Of a stretch of DNA of 64,000 bases, positions 20,794 through 30,274 are shown in pieces. Position numbers and translations under genes: made by a program. The number at the start of each line of letters is the position of its first letter. Position 1 is the first letter of the stretch. Source of the DNA: Tillandsia leiboldiana (taxonomy: Eukaryota > Streptophyta > Magnoliopsida > Poales > Bromeliaceae). The DNA is taken from the NCBI GenBank assembly GCA_029204045.2, contig JAQNDB010000268.1:39436-103435 (forward strand), in the 5' to 3' direction. The notes under the pieces are model-generated. The model saw nothing but the letters and a program-made list of their open reading frames with translations. It made no database searches and was not told the origin of the DNA.

Positions 20794-21080
20794 GGATCCG
20801 GATCAGACTTTGCAATCCGGATCCCGAAGGTTGTTCGTTCATACACCAGTTCAATCCGGATCGTAGCTTCCTTTGATCCGGATCCCGAACACTGGGTTTA
20901 CCATTTTATTTGAACGATCCGGATCAGGCTTTGCAATCCGGATCCCGAACGTTGATGTTTGGTGAAACTGTATGAACGATCCGGATCAGGCACTTCGATC
21001 CGGATCCCGAACCTTCGTTTTTCTGGAAACTGTTTTTCTCGCTACTGCAATCCGGATCGCCGATCTCCGATCCGGATCGC
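20794..21080 (+). promoter_or_regulatory. ATCCGGATC palindrome cluster in copia1 U3
   Basis: Ten copies of ATCCGGATC lie in under 290 bp, several extended to GATCCGGATCCCGAACGTT-like units, ending about 65 bp before the TATA box. The same cluster is in the 3' LTR (30501-30787) and in the copia2 and copia3 LTRs. Repeated palindromes in U3 are a known Sirevirus trait, and a transcription-factor-binding role is likely. Confidence 0.7.
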
Positions 21081-21144
21081 CGTCATGTAAAATTTCAGAA
21101 AAGGATAGTTTTTGATCCTTATCTTTTTCCAAGGGTTTCTAACC

Positions 21145-21152
21145 TATAAATA
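21145..21152 (+). promoter_or_regulatory. TATA box of copia1 5' LTR
   Basis: TATAAATA in the context AACC-TATAAATAGACCC; the 3' LTR counterpart is at 30852-30859. Confidence 0.8.
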
Positions 21153-21446
21153 GACCCTATGATTCTTTTTCTATGGCTAATCCAATAATCCAAAAAGAAG
21201 CCGCTAAGCCTAAAAGCCGTCATCTTTTATACGGCCTAAGATCCACATATAGAGAAGAAAGGAAATCATAGATTCTATCTTATGTTTCTTCATCTATATT
21301 GATTGATTTGATTCTAGGTTTTCATACTCACATTTTGAGTAGAATCAAATCAATGAATACTTAGATGGTATTTCCGATCTATTTCTAATCTAAGTATTCG
21401 GCGGATCATCACCACCCAAAAAATAACGATTTACCCCAAATAAGCA

Positions 21447-21625
21447 CGTGGACTCACGTGGCCTTGTGGATTCAAGGTGCTACCGCTCTCGTGGATTCGG
21501 AGCGAGGTACGTTCGTGGATTCGAAGCGTGCTACTGGGTGAAGACCGTGGATTCGGTCGAACGTCGTGGACTCGACGTTGGACGTCGTGGATTCGGCGTT
21601 GGACGCAGATCGTGGATTCGAGAAG
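21447..21625 (+). repeat. CGTGGATTCG array in R/U5 of the copia1 LTR
   Basis: Eight GTGGAYTC-type units at irregular spacing of about 17-30 bp, alternating with short sequences such as GTCGGACG and GGAGCGAGG. It is present in transcribed LTR sequence of all three Copia elements (reverse-complemented near 39770-39925, 42140-42320 and 51680-51860). Confidence 0.75.
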
Positions 21626-21922
21626 CGTCGTGGAGCGAGCGGAGAAGATCAACTAGGAGCGTATGGAAAAGGTTGAGTCGTCTGTGAGTACGGTATATCA
21701 CCTTGTACGTGTTTAATTCTAGTGGATTTCACCGTGTTATCGGTCCCGTGGTTTTTTACTCCGGTTTGGAGTTTTCCACGTAAAAATCTCTGCGTGTTAT
21801 TTATTTTTCCGCATTGGATTTTATATCGCAAAGATTTTTGAGTGTTTATTGTTTACACCTATTCACCCTCTCTAGGTGTTTTTTCCCCTATTTAGATCCT
21901 ATTATACATATAACCCAACAAG

Positions 21923-21934
21923 TGGTATCAGAGC
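21923..21934 (+). other. Primer-binding site of copia1
   Basis: TGGTATCAGAGC begins two bases after the 5' LTR and is complementary to the 3' end of plant initiator tRNA-Met. Confidence 0.9.
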
Positions 21935-21953
21935 GGGAATAGGGTTGTAAACA

Positions 21954-23981
21954 ATGGTTGAAGGTGGAAACATCAACAGACCTCCGTTCTTCGATGGAAC
22001 AAATTATGCGTACTGGAAAGTACGGATGAAAGCCTTTTTAATTTCCATCGACGAACGGGTGTGGCAATCAATTGAATTAGGATGGACTAATCCAACTGAA
22101 ATTATTGGTGATGTTCGCACCATCAAACCTAGGTCGAAATGGACCAAGGAAGAGATTGATATATCTTCTTACAATGGCAAGGGAATTAATGCTTTATTTA
22201 ATGCCTTATCACAAACAGAGTTCTCTCGTGTCTCGGCATGTGAGACTGCGAAAGAAATCTGGGATGTTCTTCAAGTTACGCATGAGGGAACTAACCTTGT
22301 GAAGATTCAAAAACTGCAAATGCTTACGAGCAAGTTTGACTCTATTTTTATGACAGAAAATGAATCGTTCACAGACTATTACACACGATTGCAAGACATC
22401 GTAAACTCATGTGCTAACTTGGGAGAGAAGATTCCAGAATTTAAAATTGTAAGAAAAATATTAAGAACTCTTCCTGAAAGATTTCGTTCGAAGGTTACAG
22501 CCATTGAAACTATTAAACACCCGGACGAAATCCGTGTAGAAGAATTAGTTGGTTCTTTACAAACATATGAAATGACATTTCCCACTAACTATTCTTCGGG
22601 AAAGGCATCCTCTTCTAAGTCTTCAGGTTATGCGTTGAAAACAACAAAAGAAGAAGACGCGGATTCATCCTCCTCAGGCGATGACGAGAACCTATCTATG
22701 GAGGACTTTGAGAAGCAGCTTGCTCTCTTGACAAGAAGATTTCGCCGAAACTTTCGAAGGGGTAACTCAAGCAAAACTCCATCCTTCGTAAAGTCGAAGA
22801 AAGGCAAAGGTTCTTTAAGTTACAAGTCAAGAAAGCAAGAGGGTTTTTCTAAGGATAAGAAAAGCACAGAAGGACAAGTCCAATGCTTCAAGTGCCGAGG
22901 ATACGGCCATATCTCAACGGAATGTCCAAATAAGAATTCGTCCAAGAAGATAGCGATGCAAGCCGTCACTTGGGATGACACCTCATCGTCAAATGAGTCA
23001 TCGTCAAGTGATGAAGAAGATAACGCAACAGCGTTCCACGTGTCCACATCTTCACCCTTCATGTGCTTAATGGCTAGTACATCCGACTCATTGTCCTCCT
23101 CCCAAGTTGGAAAGAATGCAACGGACAATGAATCGGATGATTCGGAAGGTGAAGATTTTGCTCTAGCCTACCACAGACTTTTGAGGGATTCAAAGAAACT
23201 GGCTAAGCAAAACAAGGGGTTGAGAGGGAGATTGCAGGATCTCGAAGAAGAAGTAAAAAGGGTAACTTCTTTCTCGACCGATCTTGAAGTGGAAAGGGAT
23301 AATCTGATAAAAGCAAATGTTTCCCTTCAAGAGTCCAATGAGCAACTCGAGAAGAATTATATAGATATGGTGAACAAAGCGAATTACTTCTTGAAGCTCA
23401 ACGGCGAGGCTCGACAGGAAAAATTGGAAATGACAGAGACCATTCTCCAACTCAAGGATGACTTACAGCGATTTTCATCAGGAAGGAGTAAGTTGGATAA
23501 GCTTCTTGGTCTTGGTCAATCAAACAAGTTCGGCCTCAGATACAATCGAACTGAAGACAATTTTAGTTCGGTTGGGACAGTTTTTGTGCCTCAGTCGGTA
23601 TCTCCTCCTCCGACACTGGAATTCACGACAAGCAACGACAACAAGCCTACTTCACCCTCCTCGGAATCGTCAAGCACTAAGGTATGTTTTCGTTGTAATT
23701 TTGCAGGGCACATAAGGAGAAATTGCAAGATGGAAGCCAAACGGTCAACTCAAGCACTTCTTGCAACGACTACCAAAAGGGTAATTCCTCGGAAAGCAAA
23801 TGCAAATTTTTCGAAAGGAAAAAGCCTCGGTAGTTCATCAAACGAGACGACAACGTCAAGGAAAAGCAATGGATCAAACAAGACGCTTTCACCAAAGGTA
23901 TCAACTTCACAATCATTTCCGACGTACACCAAAACTCGAAAGGTTTGGGTACGCAAAGGTGAATTCTTCTTTCATCCTTGA
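21954..23981 (+). CDS. gag: gag of copia1
   Basis: 675 codons, starting 20 bases after the PBS ([15 protein letters not shown]; the same start is kept in copia2 and copia3). Residues 1-220 form the Copia-type capsid region ([17 protein letters not shown]). A zinc knuckle [14 protein letters not shown] starts at residue 311, followed by a Ser/Asp/Glu-rich stretch, a long coiled coil (about residues 405-525) and a second knuckle [14 protein letters not shown] at residue 578. The frame stays open until it meets the deletion junction ([12 protein letters not shown]) and stops at 23979-23981. In copia2 the same frame runs into protease and pol, so this Gag is cut off from pol by the deletion. Confidence 0.92.
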   Translation: MVEGGNINRPPFFDGTNYAYWKVRMKAFLISIDERVWQSIELGWTNPTEIIGDVRTIKPRSKWTKEEIDISSYNGKGINALFNALSQTEFSRVSACETAKEIWDVLQVTHEGTNLVKIQKLQMLTSKFDSIFMTENESFTDYYTRLQDIVNSCANLGEKIPEFKIVRKILRTLPERFRSKVTAIETIKHPDEIRVEELVGSLQTYEMTFPTNYSSGKASSSKSSGYALKTTKEEDADSSSSGDDENLSMEDFEKQLALLTRRFRRNFRRGNSSKTPSFVKSKKGKGSLSYKSRKQEGFSKDKKSTEGQVQCFKCRGYGHISTECPNKNSSKKIAMQAVTWDDTSSSNESSSSDEEDNATAFHVSTSSPFMCLMASTSDSLSSSQVGKNATDNESDDSEGEDFALAYHRLLRDSKKLAKQNKGLRGRLQDLEEEVKRVTSFSTDLEVERDNLIKANVSLQESNEQLEKNYIDMVNKANYFLKLNGEARQEKLEMTETILQLKDDLQRFSSGRSKLDKLLGLGQSNKFGLRYNRTEDNFSSVGTVFVPQSVSPPPTLEFTTSNDNKPTSPSSESSSTKVCFRCNFAGHIRRNCKMEAKRSTQALLATTTKRVIPRKANANFSKGKSLGSSSNETTTSRKSNGSNKTLSPKVSTSQSFPTYTKTRKVWVRKGEFFFHP

Positions 23982-26504
23982 ATCACGTCGGTACCAAACG
24001 ACCCTTGGAATTATTGCATATGGATCTTATGGGGCCGACACGTCAACCATCCTTGGGAGGTAAATGGTATATTTTCTTATTGGTTGATGATTTCTCTAGG
24101 TATTCTTGGGTAGCATTTTTGAAAGAGAAAGCTGATACTTTTGATTCTTTTCACAAGATTTGCCTTCGTATTATGATTGAAAAGAATGAAAAGATCATTC
24201 GTGTTAGAAGTGATAGAGGTGGAGAATTCATAAATTCTAAATTCATTGATTTTTGCACTTCCAACGGCATTAAGCATGAATTCTCAGCACCCTATACACC
24301 TCAACAGAATGGTGTTGTCGAGCGCGAAAACAGGGTTGTACAAGAGATGGCACGTGTTATGCTTCACAGCCGGAATTTACCGCTACATTTTTGGGCTGAA
24401 GCTGTGAACACTGCAATCTATGTTATTAATCGAGTTTATTTGCGCCCGGGAACGTTAAATACACCATATGAACTATGGTGTTGTAGAAAACCCAACATCA
24501 AATATTTTCGTATCTTCGGGAGTCGGTGTTACATTTTGCGTGACCGCGAAAATTTTGGAAAGTTTGACTCTCGAAGTGACGAAGGGTTTTTCTTGGGGTA
24601 TTCTACAAATAGTAGAGCATATCGGGTATTTAACTTGGAATCTAAAACGATCGTAGAATCTATAAATGTTAAAGTAGATGAAGCTTTCCACTTTGCATCT
24701 GATAAATCTACCCCTGATATCTCTCTTGATGATGATACTCCTGTAAGTGCATCTTCTCATGATAATACTTCCAATATTAATGATGCATCTAATGGTTCTT
24801 CAAGTTTATCTGATGTGCAGGAATCATCTCATGTACCTCCGAGTACTCCATTACAACAAACGTTTCGCATCTCCAAGGATCATCCTGAATCAAACATCAT
24901 TGGAGACCCACAAGAAGAAGTCAAAACTCGGAGACAGTTGGTTTGTGGATTCGGTTGTTACGTTTCCATGATCGAACCAAAGAATATCGATGAAGCTCTT
25001 CAGGATGACTACTGGATTGAAGCAATGCAGGAAGAGCTCCATCAGTTTGAACGCAACAAAGTCTGGGAATTAACGATGCCTCCGAAGCAACACAATGTGA
25101 TCGGTACTAAATGGATTTTCAAGAACAAGAAAATTGAGGATGGTACCATCATCAGGAACAAAGCACGTTTAGTTGCTCAAGGCTACTCTCAAATAGAAGG
25201 TATAGACTTTGATGAAACGTTCGCCCCTGTAGCTAGACTCGAGTCCATTCGTATCTTATTCGCTATTGCTTGTCACTTTAAAATAAAACTCTTTCAAATG
25301 GACGTTAAGAGCGCGTTTTTAAATGGGTTTTTAAATGAGGAAGTTTATGTGGCTCAACCGAAAGGTTTTGTAGACTGTAAACTACCTAACCATGTTTTTC
25401 GCTTGAAAAAGGCTCTTTACGGTTTAAAACAAGCACCGCGAGCGTGGTACGAAAGGTTGACAAAAGCACCTTTTGGAGAAGGGCTATACTCGAGGGGGAG
25501 CAGATCGGACTCTCTTTGTGAAGCATTATCAAAATAACTTCATTGTTGCACAAATCTATGTCGATGACATTGTGTTTGGAGCAACAAAGGATAATGATGC
25601 TTCTAAATTCGCAGAAACCATGAAAAGCGAATTTGAGATGTCTATGATGGGGGAACTGACATACTTTCTTGGATTGCAAGTGAAACAAAATGGTGAAGGC
25701 ATCCATCTATGTCAATCCAAGTATGCGAAGGAGTTGGTAAAGAAATTCGGATTAGAAGATTCTAAAGATTTTCCTACTCCTATGGGAACTAGCAATAAGG
25801 GATTAGGAAGTGAATCTCTTAGTGAGAATGTAGACGAGAAACTTTATCGCAGCATGATTGGAAGTCTACTTTACCTCACAGCTAGTCGCCCGGATATATC
25901 CTTTAGTGTTGGGATTTGCGCGAGATATCAATCAGCACCAAAGGAGGTTCACCTGAAAGCGGTGAAACGGATCATCCGGTACATCAAAGGAACCATTAAT
26001 TTCGGAATTTGGTATCCTATGGGAACAAGTCTAGATATTATTGGATACTCAGATGCCGATTGGGCAGGATCTGTGGATGATCGGAAAAGTACGAGTGGTG
26101 CATGTTTTTATCTTGGCCATTGTCTTGTTGCATGGCATAGTAAAAAGCAAAACTGCATTGCACTCTCGACTGCCGAAGCGGAATACATCTCAGCGGGTAG
26201 TTGTTCAACTCAACTCATTTGGATGAAAAGCGTGTTGAGCGACTTCCGGATTTCAGCAACTTCGGTAACTGTTTTATGTGACAACACTAGTGCTATAAAC
26301 ATTTCAAAAAACCCTGTGTTGCACTCTAGAACAAAACACATTGAACTTAGATATCATTTTCTTAGAGAGCTAGTTGAATCAAATATTCTTCAAATTTCCT
26401 ACATTTCAACTGAAGATCAATTAGCTAACTTTTTAACGAAACCTTTGGATCAAAAACGTTTTATTCATTTGCGTAAAGCAATTGGAATGCTTTCCTTGAA
26501 ATAA
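23982..26504 (+). pseudogene. pol: pol of copia1 (integrase, RT, RNase H), protease missing, frameshifted
   Basis: The reading frame opens slightly upstream, at 23978 ([12 protein letters not shown]), directly after the deletion that removed the DSG protease motif and the pre-integrase zinc region still present in copia2. Integrase catalytic residues are at 24022 (DLMGP), 24212 (SDRGGEF) and 24320 (VVERENR). An extra A in the run at 25462-25465 shifts the frame, so the first frame stops at 25537 and the second runs from about 25473 to 26504. RT carries YVDD near 25556-25567 and RNase H carries YSDADW near 26047. The tail matches the copia2 and copia3 pol C-termini ([13 protein letters not shown]). 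Confidence 0.92.
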
Positions 26505-27440
26505 CCTCTTTTTGAAACTTTTGTTTAGGTTAGGTTTTGTTTTTGTGTTTTTGTTCATCATCTATGCTTAGACATAGAACATTAATTGAGCATTAGTTTT
26601 ATTGACTTTAACTGCATCCTATTATATATTTAGAAATCTATTATGCTTTAGATATCATAATATTTCATTTGATGCAATGATCATTTATGTCAATTAACTC
26701 ATCTTTGTTTTGATCAAAGTCAATTTCTCTCTCGATGATCTCTTGGTATAGTTTTTATCTTATTTGACTGTTTAGTCGAGTATGAAATCGAGATCAATAT
26801 TTGGCTGAATACTTTATATCTTAAATAATTGATAGCCAATTGAGGGGGAGTCAAAGAAAAAGTATTATGCTCAAAAGATGTGGAAAGAGTTACATCCCAA
26901 TGAGGAGTGTGAAAACTACCACCACATGGAGGAAAGAGCTACCACCTCGGTCGTCCGAGTACTGTGTGGAGCTACCACATGTATACCAAGCAAGGTTTTT
27001 CAAGTTTGAATAAATAAAATGCATGTTGAAATACTTGACTCTGTCAAAATTTCAAGGTTGGTATAAGGTGGGAATTTTAATAAAAGATGCTCAAAGAGCC
27101 ACTCTCTTCAATAAATTGACTAGATATATTATCTAACTTATCTGGGATTTCAGACATCTATTGATCTTTGTATTTCATTTTCTTTACCGAATTGATGATT
27201 TGATAAAGGCATTACACATAAGATCAAGTTAGATGTAATTGAAGTTGTTCAACTTTAAGGGATTTAATTTTTATAAATTTTCGTTTCATTTGTTGGATGT
27301 TATTGATAGATTTGGCATAATCTATTTCTTGTTGTATGAAACGATGATTTTTGTTTAAAGTTGATACACAAAAGTGCTTACAATCTTTTTCTAGTTTTTC
27401 TAGAATTTCTCTGAAATTTTCTAAAGAAAAAGTTGGAGCC
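26505..27440 (+). other. copia1 non-coding region after pol, with polypurine tract and conserved hairpin block
   Basis: A GAGGGGGAG tract is at 26842-26850. A block at about 26878-26990 is nearly identical in copia2 (33826-33940) and copia3 (45716-45835). It contains three CTACCAC units and the hairpin CTCGG-TCGT-CCGAG (26946-26959). The rest is A/T-rich with no credible ORF. Confidence 0.7.
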
Positions 27441-27610
27441 GATCCGGATTGGACCTGCCGATCCGGATCCCGAACGTAGATATTCTTCTGCGGGCAGACG
27501 ATCCGGATTGGACTTGCCGATCCGGATCCCGAACGCAGATTTTCTCTGCGGGTAGCCGATCCAGATCGTAATCACGAACTGATCCGGATCACGGCTAGGG
27601 TTTTATTTAG
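27441..27610 (+). promoter_or_regulatory. Putative internal promoter of copia1 (palindrome cluster and TATA-like site)
   Basis: Six GATCCGGAT or GATCCAGAT palindromes (27441, 27460, 27500, 27519, 27558 and 27581) include the extended ATCCGGATCCCGAACG form found in U3 of the LTR. They are followed by TTTATTTAG (27602-27610) at a TATA-like position; copia3 has a proper TATAAAG there. About 115 bp downstream is a splice donor, then the third ORF. Promoter activity is inferred from layout. Confidence 0.5.
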
Positions 27611-27725
27611 AACAAAAGGGTTTTGATTTCTTTTACTCCAATCTTTTGTTCCAAAGTTTCCAGAGCTTCTCTCTCTAGAGTTCATCCATCTTGGAAGCTT
27701 TCAAACTCAAGTTCTTCGACTCCAA

Positions 27726-28107
27726 GTAAGTTTTATTGATCAAAATCTCGGTTTTTCACAGTTTTTCATATTCTTCCTCAAAACGTGATGAAATTCTTGT
27801 ATCTATTTCGTTTGTGGATGGTTTTTGATCAAATTTCTTTTGAAATAAGAACTCTGGGTAGATTAGTTTTGATTATATGCTAGGTATTCTCATGATAAAC
27901 GGATTTTTGGCCTTAGATTTCAAAAATTTTGGCTTTAGGGCATATGATGGGAATTTTCGAAAATCTTGCAATTGATCTATTTTTAAAATTCTTTTTGCAA
28001 AACTAATTTGATTCTTAGTCTCTCTACACGATAATGATTGTTTGGGTACAATTTTTCAAATTTTTGAAAATTAACAATTTTTCGTGTTCTTGAGTTGTTG
28101 CTCACAG
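27726..28107 (+). other. Predicted intron upstream of the third ORF (copia1)
   Basis: Donor GTAAGT (27726-27731, after TCCAA) and acceptor TTGCTCACAG (AG 28106-28107), 382 bp. Copia3 has GTAAGT and TGTTCACAG at the same places, 384 bp apart (44982-44599, minus strand), and copia2 keeps a GTATGT donor near 33158. Splicing would place the third-ORF ATG 27 bases into the second exon. Confidence 0.55.
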
Positions 28108-28134
28108 GATTTCTTCTCACAAGCAATTGCAGCA

Positions 28135-29583
28135 ATGGCATTCACATGGATCATAGTTCTTCTTGTTGCGATGGTACATACTCGAGCAACCAATAAATTA
28201 AAGAGGGCAAAGAAACCGTTTCGTAAAGGAGAATGTGTTCATCTTGAAGATTCAGAATCTGAACCAGAAAAGGATGAACTCAATTGGGATGAGTTGTCAG
28301 ATGATGAAACACATCCTGTAAGATCGACACAGAAAACCTCTGTTGTTTCGAAAGGAAAAACTGCAATGGACACTGGAAAAGCACCTATGACTGCCTCATC
28401 CATCTCGGTGAAGAGGAAGAGACTAGCTCGACGCTTTGGACGAGCACGAAATGCTGATGTTAGCAAACCAATAGCTCCTGACTCCCCGCCTCGCATGGAA
28501 GAAGTGTTCGTTAACACTGATCGCCTTAGAGCTTTTGAACATCGTGAATGCATCGGTGAACGACATGTCAACATTGAAGCTCTCCGAAATCACTCACCAG
28601 AGTTTGGGATTTTAATTGAACGAACTAATCTTATTCAAGTTTGCCGATTCCCGGAATTACTTGGATATTGTTTGTATCGTGTAAGAACCTTTTACACAAA
28701 TGCAAGACATCTTCAGGAAGATGAACTTGGTTCGATGCAATTCTACACAAACATCCAAGGGATGAGACTCACAATCACTCCGCAGTTAATCGGCGAGGTA
28801 CTAGGAATGGAATCAAACAAATCGGGGTTCAACTATTTGATGGGAAGAAGTTTGACGAATGCCATGTGGCAAACCGTGATAGAAGGAATTTGTTTGGAAG
28901 GAACTGAATCAGCAGATGGTAAATCTGTAAAATCCAAACAACTTCGGCTTGAGTACCAATTTCTTAACTTCATCACGTGTTACAACATTCTCCCTAACTT
29001 GCAGACAAAGGTATTGAGATGGGATAGAATGTTGTTCTTATATCTCCTAGGTCATCCTTCTGAGGCCGTAGGGTTGAACATGAACATCCCGTACATAATT
29101 TGGAATAGAATGTCTAGATATGTTAAGCATCCTCATCCTACTGAACGACTTCCATTCCCATTGATCATCATGAGGATCTTGAAAAAGTTTAAGATTGATA
29201 TCAGCTCGACATCATATCAACACTGTTGGGGGATGATAGATGAATCAACAATTGTGAAGTCTCTTCACAAATTGCCTCATGTCACTTCGACTCCTTCCTC
29301 TACAAAGAAACCTTGTGCAGGCACCTCTGCCTCGCCTTCACATCAAGCACCAGGAGCAGATGATGAAGCATCAATAACCTCCATCTACAAACAGCAACAG
29401 AGACTGTTTTTTGAACATGAGCAAATCACCAAAGAGCAGAGGCGAATCTTCGAAGAACTTGAAATAATCACAGCGTCCCAAATCACATTAACTAAGACGG
29501 TCTCGTCAATGAAGAAGCTAATGCAGAAAATGTTCTCGAAAATGGGATACAGCGCCTCGGATGACTCAGATTCAGATGCTTGA
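28135..29583 (+). CDS. Third ORF of copia1 (additional or env-like Sirevirus ORF)
   Basis: 482 codons from ATG 28135 (MAFTWII). The open frame reaches back to a GTG at 28084, but the ATG is preferred because copia3 starts MAFAWII at the same place and the upstream part lies across the predicted splice acceptor. Residues 3-17 are hydrophobic (a signal anchor or membrane segment), followed by an acidic Ser-rich stretch and basic patches. A central region (about 120-330) resembles the plant-transposon domain found in retroelement ORFs. A Glu/Gln-rich coiled coil (about 420-475) leads to an acidic tail. Function is unknown; an envelope role is only suggested by position and the hydrophobic N-terminus. 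No stop or frameshift was seen, although pol of this copy is broken. Confidence 0.8.
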   Translation: MAFTWIIVLLVAMVHTRATNKLKRAKKPFRKGECVHLEDSESEPEKDELNWDELSDDETHPVRSTQKTSVVSKGKTAMDTGKAPMTASSISVKRKRLARRFGRARNADVSKPIAPDSPPRMEEVFVNTDRLRAFEHRECIGERHVNIEALRNHSPEFGILIERTNLIQVCRFPELLGYCLYRVRTFYTNARHLQEDELGSMQFYTNIQGMRLTITPQLIGEVLGMESNKSGFNYLMGRSLTNAMWQTVIEGICLEGTESADGKSVKSKQLRLEYQFLNFITCYNILPNLQTKVLRWDRMLFLYLLGHPSEAVGLNMNIPYIIWNRMSRYVKHPHPTERLPFPLIIMRILKKFKIDISSTSYQHCWGMIDESTIVKSLHKLPHVTSTPSSTKKPCAGTSASPSHQAPGADDEASITSIYKQQQRLFFEHEQITKEQRRIFEELEIITASQITLTKTVSSMKKLMQKMFSKMGYSASDDSDSDA

Positions 29584-30274
29584 ATCGTTTTTCTAATAAT
29601 TTTCTTGTGCAGGTTTTTAAGTTTTAGTTTTTAGTTTTTAGTTCTCAAACTTTTGGTACTTGAACTGTTAACTATTCTCTCCATTTTGGTAATTTTTGGC
29701 TAACTTTTGTGACAAAAAGGGGGAGAGGAGAAGTATAAACAATGATACAATGTTTGTGAGAAACTTGAAACTATAGAGGTAAGTATAACCTCAACTTGAA
29801 AGGTAAGTAGAACTTCAACTTTTGGTTTTCATTTGTGTTTGAATGCATGCCTCGACTAACTATTCGACTAACTATTTGGGCATGTAATATAACTAACAAG
29901 TTGATGTTCACTAACATGACATTTGGATTTTGATTGCATAGAAGATATGTTGGTGTTTTAACTATGATCAATTTACATATCTGAATGTATAAATGTCATG
30001 GTAAGTATAAATGAGTATAAACTTCATCTCTGTATGTGGTTTTTGAATGATATAAAATTCTTGAGGTATCTAACGATTTCTTTTGTCAAGAATGATTTCT
30101 TTTGCAGAGAGTACAGATGTCTAAGTCTAGAGTCTGTTTTAGGAGTTTAACTCATGTATTTTATTTTGGATCTCCATTGTAAATTTTTGTTGTATGGTGA
30201 TAGCAACAAAAATATCTTTTTGAATTTTCTTGAGTGGATCTATGTTTTGTCACGAAACCGCCAAATGGGGAGAT
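29584..30274 (+). other. copia1 3' non-coding region with two polypurine tracts
   Basis: AAAAAGGGGGAGAG is at 29715-29728. The LTR-adjacent tract AAATGGGGAGAT (30263-30274) has one pyrimidine where copia3 has AAAGGGGGAGAT. The remainder is A/T-rich without credible ORFs. Confidence 0.75.

Larger units (their letters stand above)
20568..21920 (+). repeat. copia1 5' LTR
   Basis: Starts TGTTACGG and ends ACCCAACA. Contains ten ATCCGGATC palindromes (20794-21080), a TATA box (21145-21152) and, in the transcribed part, eight CGTGGATTCG-like units (21447-21625). Confidence 0.95.

Noticed and set aside
28084..28134. GTG-initiated N-terminal extension of the third ORF
   Set aside because: It is not an ATG, lies across a predicted splice acceptor, and copia3 starts at the ATG equivalent to 28135.
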